A stretch of 64,000 nt of DNA from Pohlia nutans (GCA_022496805.1 CM040104.1:5059650-5123649), one strand, 5' to 3'; shown: positions 23,284 to 36,154, counted from the first letter of the stretch. Translations and numbers: made by a program. The notes: generated by a model from the letters alone, not told the origin.

Positions 23284-24640
23284 TGAGTCCCTGGATGTCA
23301 AAGCTCCTGCGGGGCGAATTTCCCAACTCGCCAGCCTGCATTCAAATTTTGTGCCCATCTCTTTGCCTTCTCAACCTGCGTGTACCTCCTCCCCCTGCCT
23401 GCCTGCTGGTGATTGGCCTTAGGACACTCGCTGCGCCTGAGGAACATGGGAGGGAGAGGAAAGGGATAGGGTGCTTGGCCGCGCACCCAATGAACGTGAA
23501 TAGCAAAAATAAATAAAATACATATAACAAAATTAAAAAATAGTAGTTTTGTTTTTTTTCTTTTTTTCTTTTTGCAGCCGTTTAGGGTTTAGCCGACGGC
23601 TGTACCCATGCAGATTTTCCTTTTAATTAAAATTTTTAATTTTTAATTTTTTTCCGTAAGATTCAACTACATGAATGCCAAGCAAAACCCTAATAAAGAA
23701 GGAAAAACAAAAACAAAAAATTTAAAAAAAAAAAAAACAAAGAACAAAACTTGGTGAGTGTAGGATCCGTGGCTGCACAAAAAGAGCCAAAAATGGAAAG
23801 AAAAGTATGAAAAAAAAATAGAAGAAAAACAAAAGATAAAAAGGAAGACAAAAAGAATGACAAGAAAGAAGACAAGAGGAAGACAAGAAAGAAAACAAGA
23901 TAAAAGAAAAGATAAAGATTAGGATAAAATAAAAATAAATATATTGTTTGTTTAAAATGCAATTGATTGAAGAAAGACAAAAATTGTTGTTTTTTAGAGA
24001 ACATTTTAACCAATTTCTTTAAGCCAACTATTTTAAAGCCAAAGTTGCTCCTCAAAATAAGGGCACTTGGCCAAGTGCATAAACAGTGAATTGCGTGTTC
24101 TATACGTGCAAGGAGCCTAGCCCGTGAGGCCATGTTCGATCGTTTTTCAGTCAAATGATGATTTTTACCTAGTTCTTATTTTCAAATGAAAATGACCTAA
24201 ACTAAGAAAGTGTGAGAGTTATCTACTACTTTAAATTTTAGTTCAATTAACCATTATTCAAAATTGTTAAAATTGCATTTTTTGCAACACTTAAAACTCA
24301 AAACCCTAACATTCCAATATACACTATAGAAAAAGTTTTTCTATAAGATTTCATTTTATGTAAGCTCCGGAAGCATGCCACCTAAACCTTGTTCATCACC
24401 ATTATTTGCATTTTCTCTAAACATTTCATACTATTATGAGCAATTTTGTAATGACTATAATCTTTCCAAGAATTTTTTTTTTATAAAATCATAATATATA
24501 TTGATTTATTTACATAATTGCGAGAAAGTCTGGATAAATCGGTTCAACAATACCTTATATGAGAATAATAACAAAAAGAATATAACATGTTTTAAGATGT
24601 GAGGAGTTGATGAGGTTTGACCGAGTATTTGTAGTGTGGA
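23284..24640. other. Intergenic, low-complexity
   Basis: It contains a GC-richer patch (23280-23500) and a long A/G-rich run (about 23690-23960) whose complement gives a spurious low-complexity frame. No gene, RNA or mobile element is recognised. Confidence 0.6.
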
Positions 24641-24965
24641 GCTTCATTGATACAACACATGAACTGGAAAACGCCGGCTTCTGAATTGTGCTGACACATA
24701 ACGCAAATCGAAACTTGTATGATCGGAAGCTCGATGATTTATTCATAATCATGTAACTTGACACGATCGTTTTCACACCCCGCAATTGTATAATTTGGAG
24801 ATCATAGCTGAGGTTGGCTCACTCCCCACTAGCAACGTACAGCTTCCTTTGGACACTGCATACACTGCTAGTTCTCACTCATATATCATATTCATATATG
24901 CATAGCTCTAATTACAGTGAATACCATCGTCTAGAAACTGATGCTGCCTGGAAAATACTATTGAT

Positions 24966-26898
24966 CTAAGCATAGCGCTCAGGATGAGCCTTGGCAGCGG
25001 CTGCCAGAGTCTTCCACACGGTGGCAACGACGTCCCGGACGTGCAGGGGCGGGACGTCCTCGTCGCCGACCGTCATGAACATCGCGTTCCACACGGCGGT
25101 GGTGGTGCCGTCGCTGGGTCCGGCCTTGAACTCCATGGTGGCGGCGAACAGCTTGAAGCGCGGGTCGCCCTTGAGCACCGTGTAGCCCATCTTCATGCCC
25201 TCCATGTCGATGAAGTCCATGCGCTCCGTCACCTCCCCTGCGAACGCAATCGCTGCACAAACATCCATCCAAGCAATGAGGAATCAATCCATTGCTTGAA
25301 AGACCCAACAGCAATTAAACCCTAAGCGTCGGAAAAAGCGCCCAAATATGGTCATCTTCATCACTGAACTTTGCAACCGTGGCATTTTCACATTTTATTT
25401 TGGATTTCTGGTTGCAATACATCATTTTAAAGCTCTCGTTCTACACTACAAGATGAATAGTGTAGAACGTGTCAACCTGTACTCATTTTAATTCACACAA
25501 ACAGATGATTTGCAGATGATTTGCAGCAGTGGTCGAATTTTCTTACACTACGGAAAATTTTCCATTATAAATACATGACTTCGAAACCGGAGGTCCAAAA
25601 GCTATGTAACGACATGAGGAAGCCAGGAAGTTAGTAGAATCGGAGTTCGCAATCACTTGACGACGTTCGAACTTACCAGGTCCGAACTTGACGACGCGGA
25701 CGGTGCCAGGGCCGCCGTGGCCGTGGATCATGGTGGACGACTCGAAGTGCTGCGGCAGATTGGTCAGCAGAATCTCGTCCACGTGCTTGCACGCCTTCCA
25801 GATGGCGTCGGGGGACACGTCCAGAGTCTCCGTGTGCGTGAAATGCTTCATGGTGTGCACGGCCTTCTCCATGGTCTTGAACACGAGCGTTGCGATCGCC
25901 TTGACGTGCTCCGGAGGCCCCATCTCGCCCACGGGCGTGAACGTCGCCGTCCATGTGGCTTCAGCCTGGGTCTCGTTCACCGCCTCGAAGTGAATCTCGG
26001 CGCTGAAGGCGCTGTAACGCGGATCGCCCTCCAGGACCGTGTACCCCAACGTCTTGGTGGCATCGTCGAACTTGTCCATGCGCTCCTTCAGGTGCGATGC
26101 ATGCTTCACCGCTGCAGCAAATTAAAAAAGCAGAGAGACAAAATAATCTATTACCTCATTTCGATCGATCAGCTGAAAATTAAGAGCCAAGAAATGACTG
26201 CAGTGACAAGGGCTTGATCAATATATCGACTGTGATAGCGCAAAAAGCAGAACGAACAAATCAATCACATCGTTTCGATCCTGAAGGTGAAAAGATTTCT
26301 AGAAATGAATGCAATCACAAGGGCTTGATCGACTGTGTCAGCAGAAAAGCAAAACGAACAAATCAATTACATCGTTTCGATCAGCTGAAAAGAGTCTAGA
26401 AAAGAAAGCAAGATTTCACAAGAGCTTGATCTCGACTGAGTCAGCGGAAAAGCAAAACGAACTAACAAGTAATCACGTCGCTTCGATCAGCTGCTGAAAA
26501 GATTCTAGAAACGAATGTAGACTTAACGAGGGCTCGATCGCCTCTGTCGGGCTAGCTTTACCTGCGCTGGTTCAGTACGTAGTGACCCAGCGGATCGGAT
26601 GCAGCAGAAAAGCAAAACGAACAAACCATCAATTGCATCGTTGCCATCAGCAGAAACAATTCTAGAAATGAATGAATGCAATCAGCAGGGCTTGATTGAT
26701 CGAGTGTCGGCTTTAAGTACCTGGTCCAGTAGTGACCCAACGGATGCTTCCAGGCTCGCCGTAGCCCTGCAGAAACTCGCTCTTGGCGAAAAACTCCGGC
26801 ATGAGGTCGCAGAAAATGGTGTCGACGTGCCGGCTCGCCGCCCAGAGCTCGTCAGCGGAGGCCTGCAGCACCGCGCTGTGAGAAATCGTGTGCGACAT
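24966..26898 (-). CDS. Two-domain Bet v 1/PR-10-like protein, left copy
   Basis: Exons on the minus strand are 26898-26721, 26111-25677 and 25252-24966, giving 299 residues. Bet v 1 proteins are cytosolic single-domain (about 155 residues) ligand carriers, some of them defence-induced or enzymatic. Here two domains lie in tandem. Domain 1 (about 1-150) starts MSHTISHSAVLQASADELW and has the glycine loop GYGEPGSIRWV. Domain 2 (about 155-299) starts THTETLDVSPDAIWKA and has GHGGPGTVRVVKFGPG. An intron follows the GPG codons in each domain, in phase 1, the usual Bet v 1 intron place. The exons are GC-rich against AT-rich flanks. They are identical where compared to the right-arm copy at 45049-46981. 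Ligand unknown. Confidence 0.85.
26120..26717. repeat. Intronic minisatellite in Bet v 1 intron 1, left copy
   Basis: Mirror of 45230-45827. Units of about 101-161 bp repeat a block with TTGTTCGTTTTGCTTTTC, TGATCGAAACGATG and TTCTAGAATCTTTTC four to five times. One unit includes a copy of the exon 1 end with its splice donor (near 26556-26600). Confidence 0.75.
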
Positions 26899-26998
26899 GG
26901 CTGCAAATGTGCAAGAAACGAAGGACAGCCTGAAAGCTGAGGAGAGTCTGAGAGAGAGAGACGATGAGACTGTGGGCTGCTGAGGTCTCCGACCTGGA

Positions 26999-27004
26999 CT
27001 TATA
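26999..27004 (-). promoter_or_regulatory. TATA box of the left Bet v 1 gene
   Basis: GGGTATAAG lies about 100 bp upstream of the ATG on the minus strand. The same GGGTATAAGT...AGGT arrangement precedes the paralogous pseudogene at 32438, which supports a conserved core promoter. Confidence 0.65.
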
Positions 27005-27603
27005 CCCAGGCAGGCAACAAGATTGCCCCTTCTCGGTGGGAGGGTTGAATGACATAGTGAGCAGGGGTTTTATTTATTTGTTTATTTATCATTCTTTTTA
27101 GGTACAGCAAAATCACCGTATACTGTGGGTGGGTGGATGGTGTGGTCTGTTCATCCATTTGGACAAATTCTCATCCATTTAAACAAATTTTCATCCAATT
27201 TGGATGAATTTATCATAGTAATTTGAAAAATATATATTAGTGAAGCCTCTCGTAAATACCGTGGGTCATAGTATGTGGTGATTTCATACTGCAAAAAGCA
27301 ATCTTCACTAAAACTACTATAACTAGGTAGCGAGCACTTGGCTATCAAATAATTATTAAAACCATGAAAAGAAATTCGTCACTTTGTCAAAAATAGCAAC
27401 TTTTCTTGGAGATTCTTTTTCTTTTCCTTGTAATTTCTTTTTTGGAAAAATATAATTTCCCCAAAGTTTTGGGACCTATTTTTAAAATTATTTTTGTGTC
27501 GGAATTGCTACTTACAATAGTTATGGTGAATGTGGTTCTCGTCCGATGTTATCCATGATTTATCCATGCTTTTGTTTTTTGTTTTTGTTTTTGGTTTTCC
27601 ATT

Positions 27604-27970
27604 TTTCTCTAGAATAATTTATCCATAATTTAATTCAATTTATGGTGACAAAATTTGATTAAAAATCCATTTAAATTTCACATTGTAGGTCCAAAAGCTA
27701 CAAAACAACTTTAATGCACCCTTACACATTGAGAGCTTTCTGATGATGCCAACAATGACATCAATCACTCCCATATTTATTTTTTCATAATTTAGTTCAA
27801 TTTTATGGTGATGGGGTTTGATTAAAATTTCATAACTTTCACATTGTACATCCAAGAGCTGCAAAACGACTTCAATGCACCCCTCCTCGTCGAGAGCTTT
27901 TTGAAAAAACCAAGAACGTGGTCGGGGAATGCACAGTGGAGGAGATTCCAATGTTACATACAAACCAAAA
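27604..27970. repeat. ~170 bp repeat family, two units (left arm)
   Basis: Units share TTTAATTCAATTTATGGTGA, GTCCAAAAGCTACAAAAC and GAGAGCTTT blocks and are tandem. Three further units lie in the spacer at about 34350-34990, so the family spread locally. The nature (transposon interior or satellite) is unknown. Confidence 0.65.
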
Positions 27971-28013
27971 CAAACAAAAAGATAAACAACCTTTCTTAAT
28001 AGAAAAATTGATG

Positions 28014-28179
28014 CAGTTTTTCTTTTTCTTTTTCTCCCTCCTTGGAGCTAGATACCAATGTAGTTGTATAGTCACAGGTGAGTGATTTAAATCTAGAGGG
28101 ACCGCCCTCCATGGCTCCATTGCTTACATAATGTACTGCTATAGTGCAGAAAAAAATAAATAAATAAATAAACAACCCT
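28014..28179. mobile_element. hAT-like MITE copy (left arm)
   Basis: Inverted relative to 17918-18047: CTGCTATAGTGCAG hairpin, GGGACCGCC and TAAATCTAGAGG blocks, with a (TAAA)n run at one end and a T-rich run at the other. The ends are worn and no target duplication is visible. The mirror copy is at 43768-43933. Confidence 0.55.
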
Positions 28180-28454
28180 CGTAGAATGATAAAGCAATTT
28201 ATATCTATGAGTATGGATGAAACATGTAAAATATGAAATCTGAGAAAGCACATTTATTCATCCCAATCCTTGTATAGTGTACCTCATTTTTTGGTTTGGC
28301 AAAAGAAAAATTCAAAATGTCAAGAATTTTGCCACGTGTCATTTTCACATTGGATGTGATCCAAGGGTGTTTTCATAGTAGGGCGGCCAAAATATATAGT
28401 TACAGGATGGGTTTGTTGTTTTTTATCCATATAGTAAATTTTGGTGGTCATTAA

Positions 28455-29632
28455 CCTCTAAAGGACCAAGTGTCCTAACTAGGACATTTTGAGAACCGGG
28501 TAGTCGTTCCGGTGAACACAGTTTTAATAGAAATATGAAAGATATTTAATAGTGGATTCTCCAATGTGCCACGAAAATGGGGATTCTTTTTTTTTGAATT
28601 CGAACACAGTATATGGATGTTATGAGGGAAATGTGTTTTTTTCGGGAGAAAGGGCAGCAGGACAGTAGAGAAATAGTTGAATTTTTGGGGAGGGGGGGGG
28701 TAACAAGTTGGGCAGAGTTTGGAAAATGGGGTGGCCCGTGGGGGGCAAAAGACCACCCCATTTTCCACACTCATTAAAAAGTTAAAAAAATAATATTTTA
28801 AAAATTATGTAATTAAAATTTATTATTTTAAACTGAAAATTTTTATTTTAAATTTAAATTTTTATAACAAAAATTTATTATTTTTCAGTTTTTTTTAAAA
28901 ATATTTGTTTATTTAAAATAAACAAATCTTCCAATGAAAGACTGCCATATGGCAGTCCACCTTGAGAGTTAGTGGGGTCATGAACATTGGAATGGTTTGG
29001 GTGAGGTGGCACTTCGATTAACTTCCTCTACCCTTTATTTCCCCCCTAACCCCCAAAATTCTTAGTAAATATGCTATATGTCTTCTAAAACTTGGAGATT
29101 TATTTTTTTTCAAATTTTTTTTGCCAATCTAAAGAGGGTGGAATGTACTTATGTTTCACCGCTCGGATTCATATTTTAAATAAATAAAGTTGGAAATATT
29201 GCAATTTCAAAAACTAAGAGTCTTTTTTAAACTTTTAAACCTCCAACAAGTGCAGGGTGTTCATCAACATCCTAAACATCTCCAAACGCAATAGAAATTG
29301 GTCCCACAACTAAGTAACATCATATAGAATGTGACAGTGAAGTGCGACAGGTTTCGGTAGTGAGGTCTTTTTGATGTAGCCACAGTCAAATGCATATGAA
29401 ATTTCCAGGCATGTGAATTTTTGGGGTGATTTTCTCCATCAAATGCGATTATCTTGCAATCCGTGCAATCAAAATCAATGAAATTTGTTGTGTATGTTTT
29501 TCAAATAGTTTAGGACAAGATCTTATGGTTAGAAGGTAAAACATGACATTTTTTTTGGAATATTTGCACGGGGGAGTAAAAATGGTAGTATTGGAGTGTT
29601 TTTGGAGGAAAAATGCTCCGGTCCTTTAGGAG
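28455..29632. mobile_element. 1178 bp piggyBac-like element (left arm)
   Basis: TTAA (28451-28454) precedes CCTCTAAAGGACCAAG; the right end read inward is CTCCTAAAGGACCGGAG, matching over CTAAAGGACC, followed by TTTC in place of TTAA. The interior is AT-rich with a homopurine stretch near 28690. No transposase is seen. The mirror copy is at 42315-43492. Confidence 0.6.
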
Positions 29633-32300
29633 TTTCAATGAAAAAAAACAAAATTCTCAGAATATGAATTATAGGAATATGGAAAACCTTTGATAGAAAT
29701 TATTTGGGAACAATTATTCATAGCATTTGGATCCAAATGTGTAAAAGGAGGTGCGTCGTTACGCCTTAGATGAGTAATGAGGTTTTAAAAGATTTCAAAA
29801 TATTCCATATTTAATATATTTAAACATTTTCCGTAAGTATTGGATGTAAATGATGCTGCAACAATGACGAAGTAATGGCAAATGCTTTACATATTGTACG
29901 TTTGCCTTTCGTGCAAAATCGTCTCCCTATCGTGAAAACACCCCCAAGTGAATTGCAGGCGGAAATTACCTTTCAGCACTCCAATTGCCGAACCAAAAAT
30001 AAAGGTACGGGAGTACATTCATCCATACACTAGCGATACCATTTCAAGGTTTAGAAGTATTTGAGAAATTTCATCCACTTAAAGTTGGAGAAATTCTTGC
30101 CAAAAATTCCCTCCAAAAAAAACGTGTATTGCTTACTAGCAATAGATTGCCCAAAAACAAATCGTTGGTAGCACGTTCATGCTTCCGTCAAGATTTTCAT
30201 TTAGTAGAGTTCTACACATTGTTGTGAACAAAAACATTCATAAGCTAGATATACCCATTACCATCCGTATAACAATTTTGTCCTAATGCACCAAGGGTGT
30301 ACATTTGTATTCTAAAATGTACACCAATTGTGCATAATGGTAGATTGAATTGGGTACTTCGTGGTAATGGATATGCCTACTTTTGTTAGTAGAGACTACC
30401 ATAAATTGAAACATCAATGTCGAATCTTTAATTTTTTTTGAAAAAAAAGATTTGGTAAATGGAACATTTGTGAATATTTGTCAAAATCTTCTTTTTTACC
30501 ATTCAAGAACAATTCAAAACATAAGGTCTTGCCAATTTTAGCATTTGTATTTTAAAAATATTTTTTGGCATACCTATTCTCTACATTCGCTACTACCTAT
30601 ATAGTTTTTTGTTCATGGATGATCAAAAGGGTTGTATAACATTCTCATTTGGATTCCGAACCTTAAGAAACTTATAGAGTTTGGATATTCAAAAAGATCC
30701 TAACGATCTATTGTCTACTTATAATCTTACAGAAATAAAGAGTTCCAAATTATAAAGGATCAAACTTCCAAACTAGGGAATACATCATTACGCCTTTACA
30801 AGATAGGGTGTTTTTATGGTAGGGTATGGTCATTGGTCTTGAAATTCAATGATCACACCGTACCCTCTAAATGTGGTAAAAGGTGAGTTTTCAAAAGTCA
30901 TTAATTCGACATAGATCTCCAATTAGACTTTACTTCTTATATATAACTAAGACATTTTTGAAAAGAAATTTTCAAACCAAGTTCATTTTTGAAGTTTTAA
31001 AATCAATTACAATATCATATTATCATAGTAGAAAAGCCATACCATCCTTTCAAAAGGATGCATAAAAAGTTGAACACCATGGTAAGCAAGGAGGACCTAG
31101 AGGGTGATGTCCCGGGCCTTGCAATAGATAAGGTGGTGAAACTAAGAGGTGTCCCAAACAAAACACGCAATAGCATTTTGTATGAGGGTGAGATGAGGGC
31201 GTGCTATATATGCATACAAGGTAAGAAACTTTGTCACAACGTGCACAAATGAGTTCCATGAAGTGTGCTCAAAGAACACTCTTTCTAGTAGTGTAGTAAG
31301 GTTTTAAGATATGAAAAGTCAAAATGTTCATACGATGGTAATTAAAGATGTTTTACTATTCACTGAAAGAAATTTAACTAATGTGAAATAAAAGTGAGTC
31401 ACCTTCTTTTTGGAGGTATAAGGTATTTGGATCTTTCAAATACTCTAAGAGCCAAGGTATGAATGGCCAAACTTCCAAACTATGAGACCCATGTGTCACA
31501 ATGAAGAAGAAAGCAATGTCAAACTCTCAATGTGAAAAGATTGCACGTCTTCATTTTTGAGGGTAGAAGGTATTTAAATTCTTAAGTCTAGAATGTATAG
31601 GAAAAAAGAATTATAAATAAAATTCATTTAAAAAAAATTCAATGTGTTTGCTTTGTTTTTGTCATCATTATAGAAGAAAGTTTTATTTTATTTTATATAA
31701 TGGCACTTCATACGATGTATTAAAATTTGAAGTAGGAGGAATTAGTTTCATTCTATTAGACCAAAAAAATTAGACATAGAATGGTGTTCAATAATAAAAT
31801 GATATTTCAACATCTAAATATAATGTAGAATAGGGTGGTTACTTTTTAAAATTTACACCCAAAAATTTAAAATAGAATAAAAGAATATTATATATATATA
31901 TATGTTAATCTTAATTTACCACTATGCATTGTTGATAGTTGTGTGTAGCATTGTAAATACTTAGGAATATATTTTATTATAATATTATTTTATTAATAGT
32001 CATGACAAACTTCATATTGTAGCTTGTTTAAGCATGCCGGTATTCTCAAGATATTCAAATACATTCACAAAATATTCCCATTAAATCGTAGTTTGTGAAA
32101 ACTTAATAGAAAAAGAAGAATCAAATAACCTTTAGTGCCCAAAAGGCACGTTCGATGATTCAAACATGCCTTGGAAGGACGTCAATGAATATAAAAAGCA
32201 TAAAGTCTTTAGAGACTTAACTTTGAAAGCCGACGCGTGGGATGAATGCATTTGTGGTATGTTCCAAAAGGCATATAATCTCTAAAGACTAAACCTTTGT
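29633..32300. other. Intergenic part of the left arm, no gene supported
   Basis: AT-rich. It includes a short imperfect palindrome near 30290-30340 (GTGTACATTT against AAATGTACAC) and a (TA)n run near 31891. The 64-70 codon frames near 31050-31260 lack any recognisable domain. The mirror is 39647-42314. Confidence 0.6.
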
Positions 32301-32305
32301 AGGCA

Positions 32306-32323
32306 ACACGTGGCGACACGTGG
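32306..32323. promoter_or_regulatory. Two G-box/ABRE-like ACACGTGG sites, 10 bp apart
   Basis: ACACGTGG lies at 32306-32313 and 32316-32323, about 250 bp upstream of the Bet v 1 pseudogene start. The 10 bp spacing puts both on one face of the helix. ACGTGG cores bind bZIP factors in plants (abscisic acid or stress control). Function is inferred only. The mirror is at 39624-39641. Confidence 0.5.
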
Positions 32324-32437
32324 AGTCTGCATGGTCCGCCATTATGGTGAAGAGCACAGCTGGACAATCACAATCGAAGCTTCTGGTGGTGCTTCTAAGT
32401 CGTGCAATGCAAATCCGGTTGAAGCTCTTCAAATGGG

Positions 32438-32443
32438 TATAAG
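32438..32443 (+). promoter_or_regulatory. TATA box of the Bet v 1 pseudogene (left arm)
   Basis: GGGTATAAGTAGAGGT lies 122 bp before the ATG at 32560, matching the TATA context of the intact paralog. Confidence 0.55.
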
Positions 32444-32559
32444 TAGAGGTAGGCGACCTCACCATCCCACATAGTCACTCCTTAAGTGCTCTTGTAGTCG
32501 CTCCGTCTCCCACGTCCTTTCTTCTCTTGTGCACTTCCTTCCTCGCTCGCTTTGCAACC

Positions 32560-33635
32560 ATGTCACACACAATTTCTCACACTTTAGTGCTCCAGGCCTC
32601 GGTTGATGAGATCATGGAGGCCTGCAAGGACATGGACAACACCTTTGTCGACCTTTGGCTGCAATATATCGTTAGCGCTAAGTTTCTTGAGGGCCATGGC
32701 GAGCATGGAAGCATTCGTTTTGTCACCATGGGTCCAGGTAACTATATAGTCCCCACCTGCTACTTTCGTTGTTATGCCAATCATTTCTTTTGGATTTTTT
32801 GGATTTTGGACCGGTGCATTGAGGTGATGCAATCACTAAGTTCTCTAAAGTTTTGTTGTTATGTTGATCATTTCCTTTCGGTTTTGGACTGGTGCTTTGA
32901 AGCCATGCAGTCCAAACTAGTTTTGTTGTTACGTCGATCGTTTCTTTTTGATTCTAGACCAGTACTTTAAGGTGATCAATATGATTTGGTGTGCTTTTTC
33001 CGTTTGTGTTGTAGCGATTCCGCATGCGCTTTCCTTGAAAGAGCAGTTCATGATGCACAAGATTGACAACGCCACCAAAACGGCGAAGTATACGCTTTTG
33101 GAAGGCGATGCACGCTACAACACCTTTGATGTTGAGGTTCATTTCGAGGCAAAAGCTAACATCGAAACAGAGGCCACCTGGACTACCAAGTTCACTCCAC
33201 TTGGCGACATGGATCCTCCTAAGGATGTGAAGGCTATCGTCGAGCTCGTTTTCAAGGCGATGGAGAAGGCTATTCACAAGAAGAGGTCGTTTATACACAC
33301 GAAGACGTCGGACGGATCCCCGGACGCCAGTTGGGAGCAGATTATGCTAAAAGAGCTGCCGAAGCTCTTGGAATCCTCTACCTTGTTCCAGGGTCACGGC
33401 GGACCTGACAATGTCCGTTTGCACAAGATGACCTTGGTAATTATTTACAAGAAATTCGTTTCTAACTGTCTTTTCATTGGTGATTGATTTGTGTAACCAA
33501 TCCAATTCTCATTGGTTATGTTTGGATGGTTGTGCAGTGACGACTTGTGTAGGGGAGGTGATGAAGAGCATGGACTTCATCAATATGGAGGGCAAGAAGA
33601 TGGGTTATATAGTGCTCAAGGGCAATCTTTGCTAT
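32560..33635 (+). pseudogene. Two-domain Bet v 1-like pseudogene (left arm)
   Basis: Exon 1 (32560-32737, 178 nt, the same length as in the intact paralog) encodes MSHTISHTLVLQASVDEI and the loop EGHGEHGSIRFVTMGPG. Exon 2 (33015-33436) encodes the rest of domain 1 and the start of domain 2 (FQGHGGPDNVRL). Against the paralog it lacks six codons near the domain 2 start and one base just before the second donor, so the splice phase no longer fits and exon 3 (from 33538) would begin with a stop. Exon 3 also loses homology after VLKGNLCY, cutting the last ~60 residues. Promoter elements are still visible. Confidence 0.8.
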
Positions 33636-34349
33636 ATAGTTTGGTGTCAAAGGGTCCCAAGATTTCAGTTCAATTGTGTACCTATTTAATTGAGAAATGG
33701 AATCAAAGTTTTGGGGTCTAATGGTTTATTGTGTTTGAATTGTATGCGTTGACTAATATCAAGTCAATTGGTTGTGGTAATATGTGTGCTTTTGTGTCAA
33801 TTGCCAACATCTTTTTTGGAATGAAATGATATTGGATGTTTTTTTTATACATGGTTGAAAATGATAATACGGTTGAGAGTGGTGTATTGTGACATTTGGA
33901 ATTTCTTTGCTACCTTTAAACTCTATCATTTGGCATGTTCTTTTATGGTCTTATTCAACACAATATTGTTTTGTCTTCATTTGTGTGAATCAATAAAATA
34001 ATTCTAAATTCTATGTTTTCTTGTTTTTAAGGGATATTATAAATGAACGTTGTTTTACGCTACATGGGATTCTACTTGGTCTATTAAAGAATGTTATGAA
34101 CAAATCAATATTTTATAGGATTTACACAGTAAGTCATTGTTATGTAAGGTATCATATCGATTGATGCACTAATCATTTAGTGAACATTTAGTAATTAGAA
34201 TTTTTAGGTTACAACATTTGTATAAATCAAGTATCTTTTGTATCAATGATACAATTGTTTATACTAGTATTGTCTAGTGCCGTTGGTTGAGATGTTATCC
34301 ATTTCCCCATGTTCCCCATGTCCTTGTGCATTCCCCTTGTCCCCCCCCC

Positions 34350-34990
34350 CTTTTTTTTAAGAATTTTTTGTAAATAATTAAATTAAATTCATGGTGACAA
34401 AATTCGAATAAAAATCCATAAGTTTTACACTGTGGGTCCAAAAGCTACGATGTGTCTTTGGTGCACCCTTAGTGTGGCCCTATGTTGTTGGCCTAAATGT
34501 TCCCTGTGTTCCACATATCACCGTTGTTCCCCATGCTTTTTGTATTCCTTGTCCTCGTCGTATTCCTAGTGCTCTTTGTGTTCCACATGTCCCTCGTGTT
34601 CCTCGTGTTTCCCGTTTTTTTTTCTTTTGATTTTGTTTTTAGGAATAATTTATCCATAATTTAATTCAATTCATGGTAACGGAATTCGATTAAAATTCTA
34701 TAACTTTTGCATTGTAGGCCCAAAAGCTACAAAACGACTTTGATGCACTCCTACTTGTTGAGAGCTTTCTGACAATGCCAAGAATGACATGAAATACTCC
34801 CATATTCCATTTTTCATTATTTAATTCAATATATGGTGACGAAATTCACTAAAATCCACAACTCTCACACCGTACGTCCAAATGTGACGAAACTACTTTA
34901 GTGCACCCATTCTTGTCGAGAGCATTTTGACTGTATTAGGAATGCAGTTAGTGGGCACTCGGTACAGGAGATCTCAACGTTACTTTCAAA
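34350..34990. repeat. ~170 bp repeat family, three units (spacer)
   Basis: Tandem units share TTAATTCAATTCATGGTAAC, CCAAAAGCTACAAAACGAC and GAGAGCTTTCTGA blocks with 27604-27970. The third unit is more diverged. Confidence 0.65.
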
Positions 34991-36069
34991 TAAACAAAAC
35001 AAAACAAACAAGGAAACTACCTCCCTTAACCCTTATAGGACTTGGCTTTCCTAATTCCTACACCCAAAATCTCTTCTAAACTCCATTTTATGCATGATTC
35101 TTTTTATTTTACTTTGGTTCTATTTTAAAGAAATATAGATGCATTGACCCCTAAACGTCTTCAGCCCTTGGAAGTTTGTTTTTTTGCAAATTTTTGTCAA
35201 AAATTCAACAAGTGTGTGACGACTGGATAACTTTAAAATAAAAATTCAAACCGTAAGATCTGGTTTATCTTTGTGTTTAGTGTTGTTAGGAACTTACCGA
35301 TAAACAAAAAAATCATAATCTAGTAAAGAAAATTTATTTTTTGATTGCCAAAATTTTAAGTTGACTTTTAACGGGCCATGTGTGTTTTTGGAAGGAATGC
35401 GTAAAATTTGGAGTCCATTTGATTGAGAAAAATTTGAAACAAATCCTTAGTATGTTGGCATCAAGTGTACACGATTTATTGGTTTTTTTAAATGATTTTT
35501 ACGATAAAGTGGATTCAAGATCTGATGCTTGCAAATGGAGCATCTCAAAGTTGAGCATTCTGGATGATGCAAGATTGTTGCCTATCCAAAAGAAACTTCA
35601 CAATGAAAAGTGGGAACACATCATTCACATCCTACGAATTGAAGTAGTTGAGCGGTGTCTGATAAACTTGCTCAAGCTACTACGCAGGTAGAACACAAAA
35701 GTTTGGGCCATTGGAGATAGTTTGGGCCATTGGAGCAAGTCGCCTTTACATGAAGCTGAAGAACTTGGGACTGTTCCTAAATGACCTAACATCAATGAGA
35801 TGCAAAAGAGCCCACCCCCTTTGATTGTACATGAGATAAAAAAAACGAGAACTAAAATTCGAGAATTACAAATCGAGAGCAATTGAAAACAAAACACGAT
35901 GGTCCTAGGACTGCCGTAAGGTCACATGAGTGGAAAATGTTGTCGTCCAGTCACGTTCGATTCTTCAAGATGGTTGATACAAGGTTCTCAAAGTTGAGCA
36001 TTCCGGATGTGTATATATTATTGTATGCTTATACATATATACATATACATACATATACATACATATATT

Positions 36070-36084
36070 ATGTATAAATCACAT

Positions 36085-36154
<70 letters not shown>

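Larger units (their letters stand above)
24641..33811. repeat. Left arm of a large inverted duplication (9171 bp)
   Basis: The arm is the inverted complement of 38569-47297. Paired positions add to 71947 from the outer end to the 433 bp deletion, and to 72380 inside it. All reading frames from 24966 to 31259 recur unchanged in the other arm. Differences found: two substitutions and a 9 bp gap at the outer end (24650-24720), a 433 bp segment (32704-33136) absent from the other arm, and seven transitions between about 33300 and 33811. The outer boundary is abrupt at GCTTCAT (24641), the inner one at GCCAACATC (33811). Confidence 0.95.

Noticed and set aside
23690..24154. 154-codon Phe/Leu-rich minus frame resembling a membrane protein
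   Set aside because: Comes from an A/G-rich low-complexity run; no start context or conserved motif.
25657..26217. 186-codon frame opposite the Bet v 1 exon (and its mirror)
   Set aside because: Antisense shadow of a GC-rich exon.
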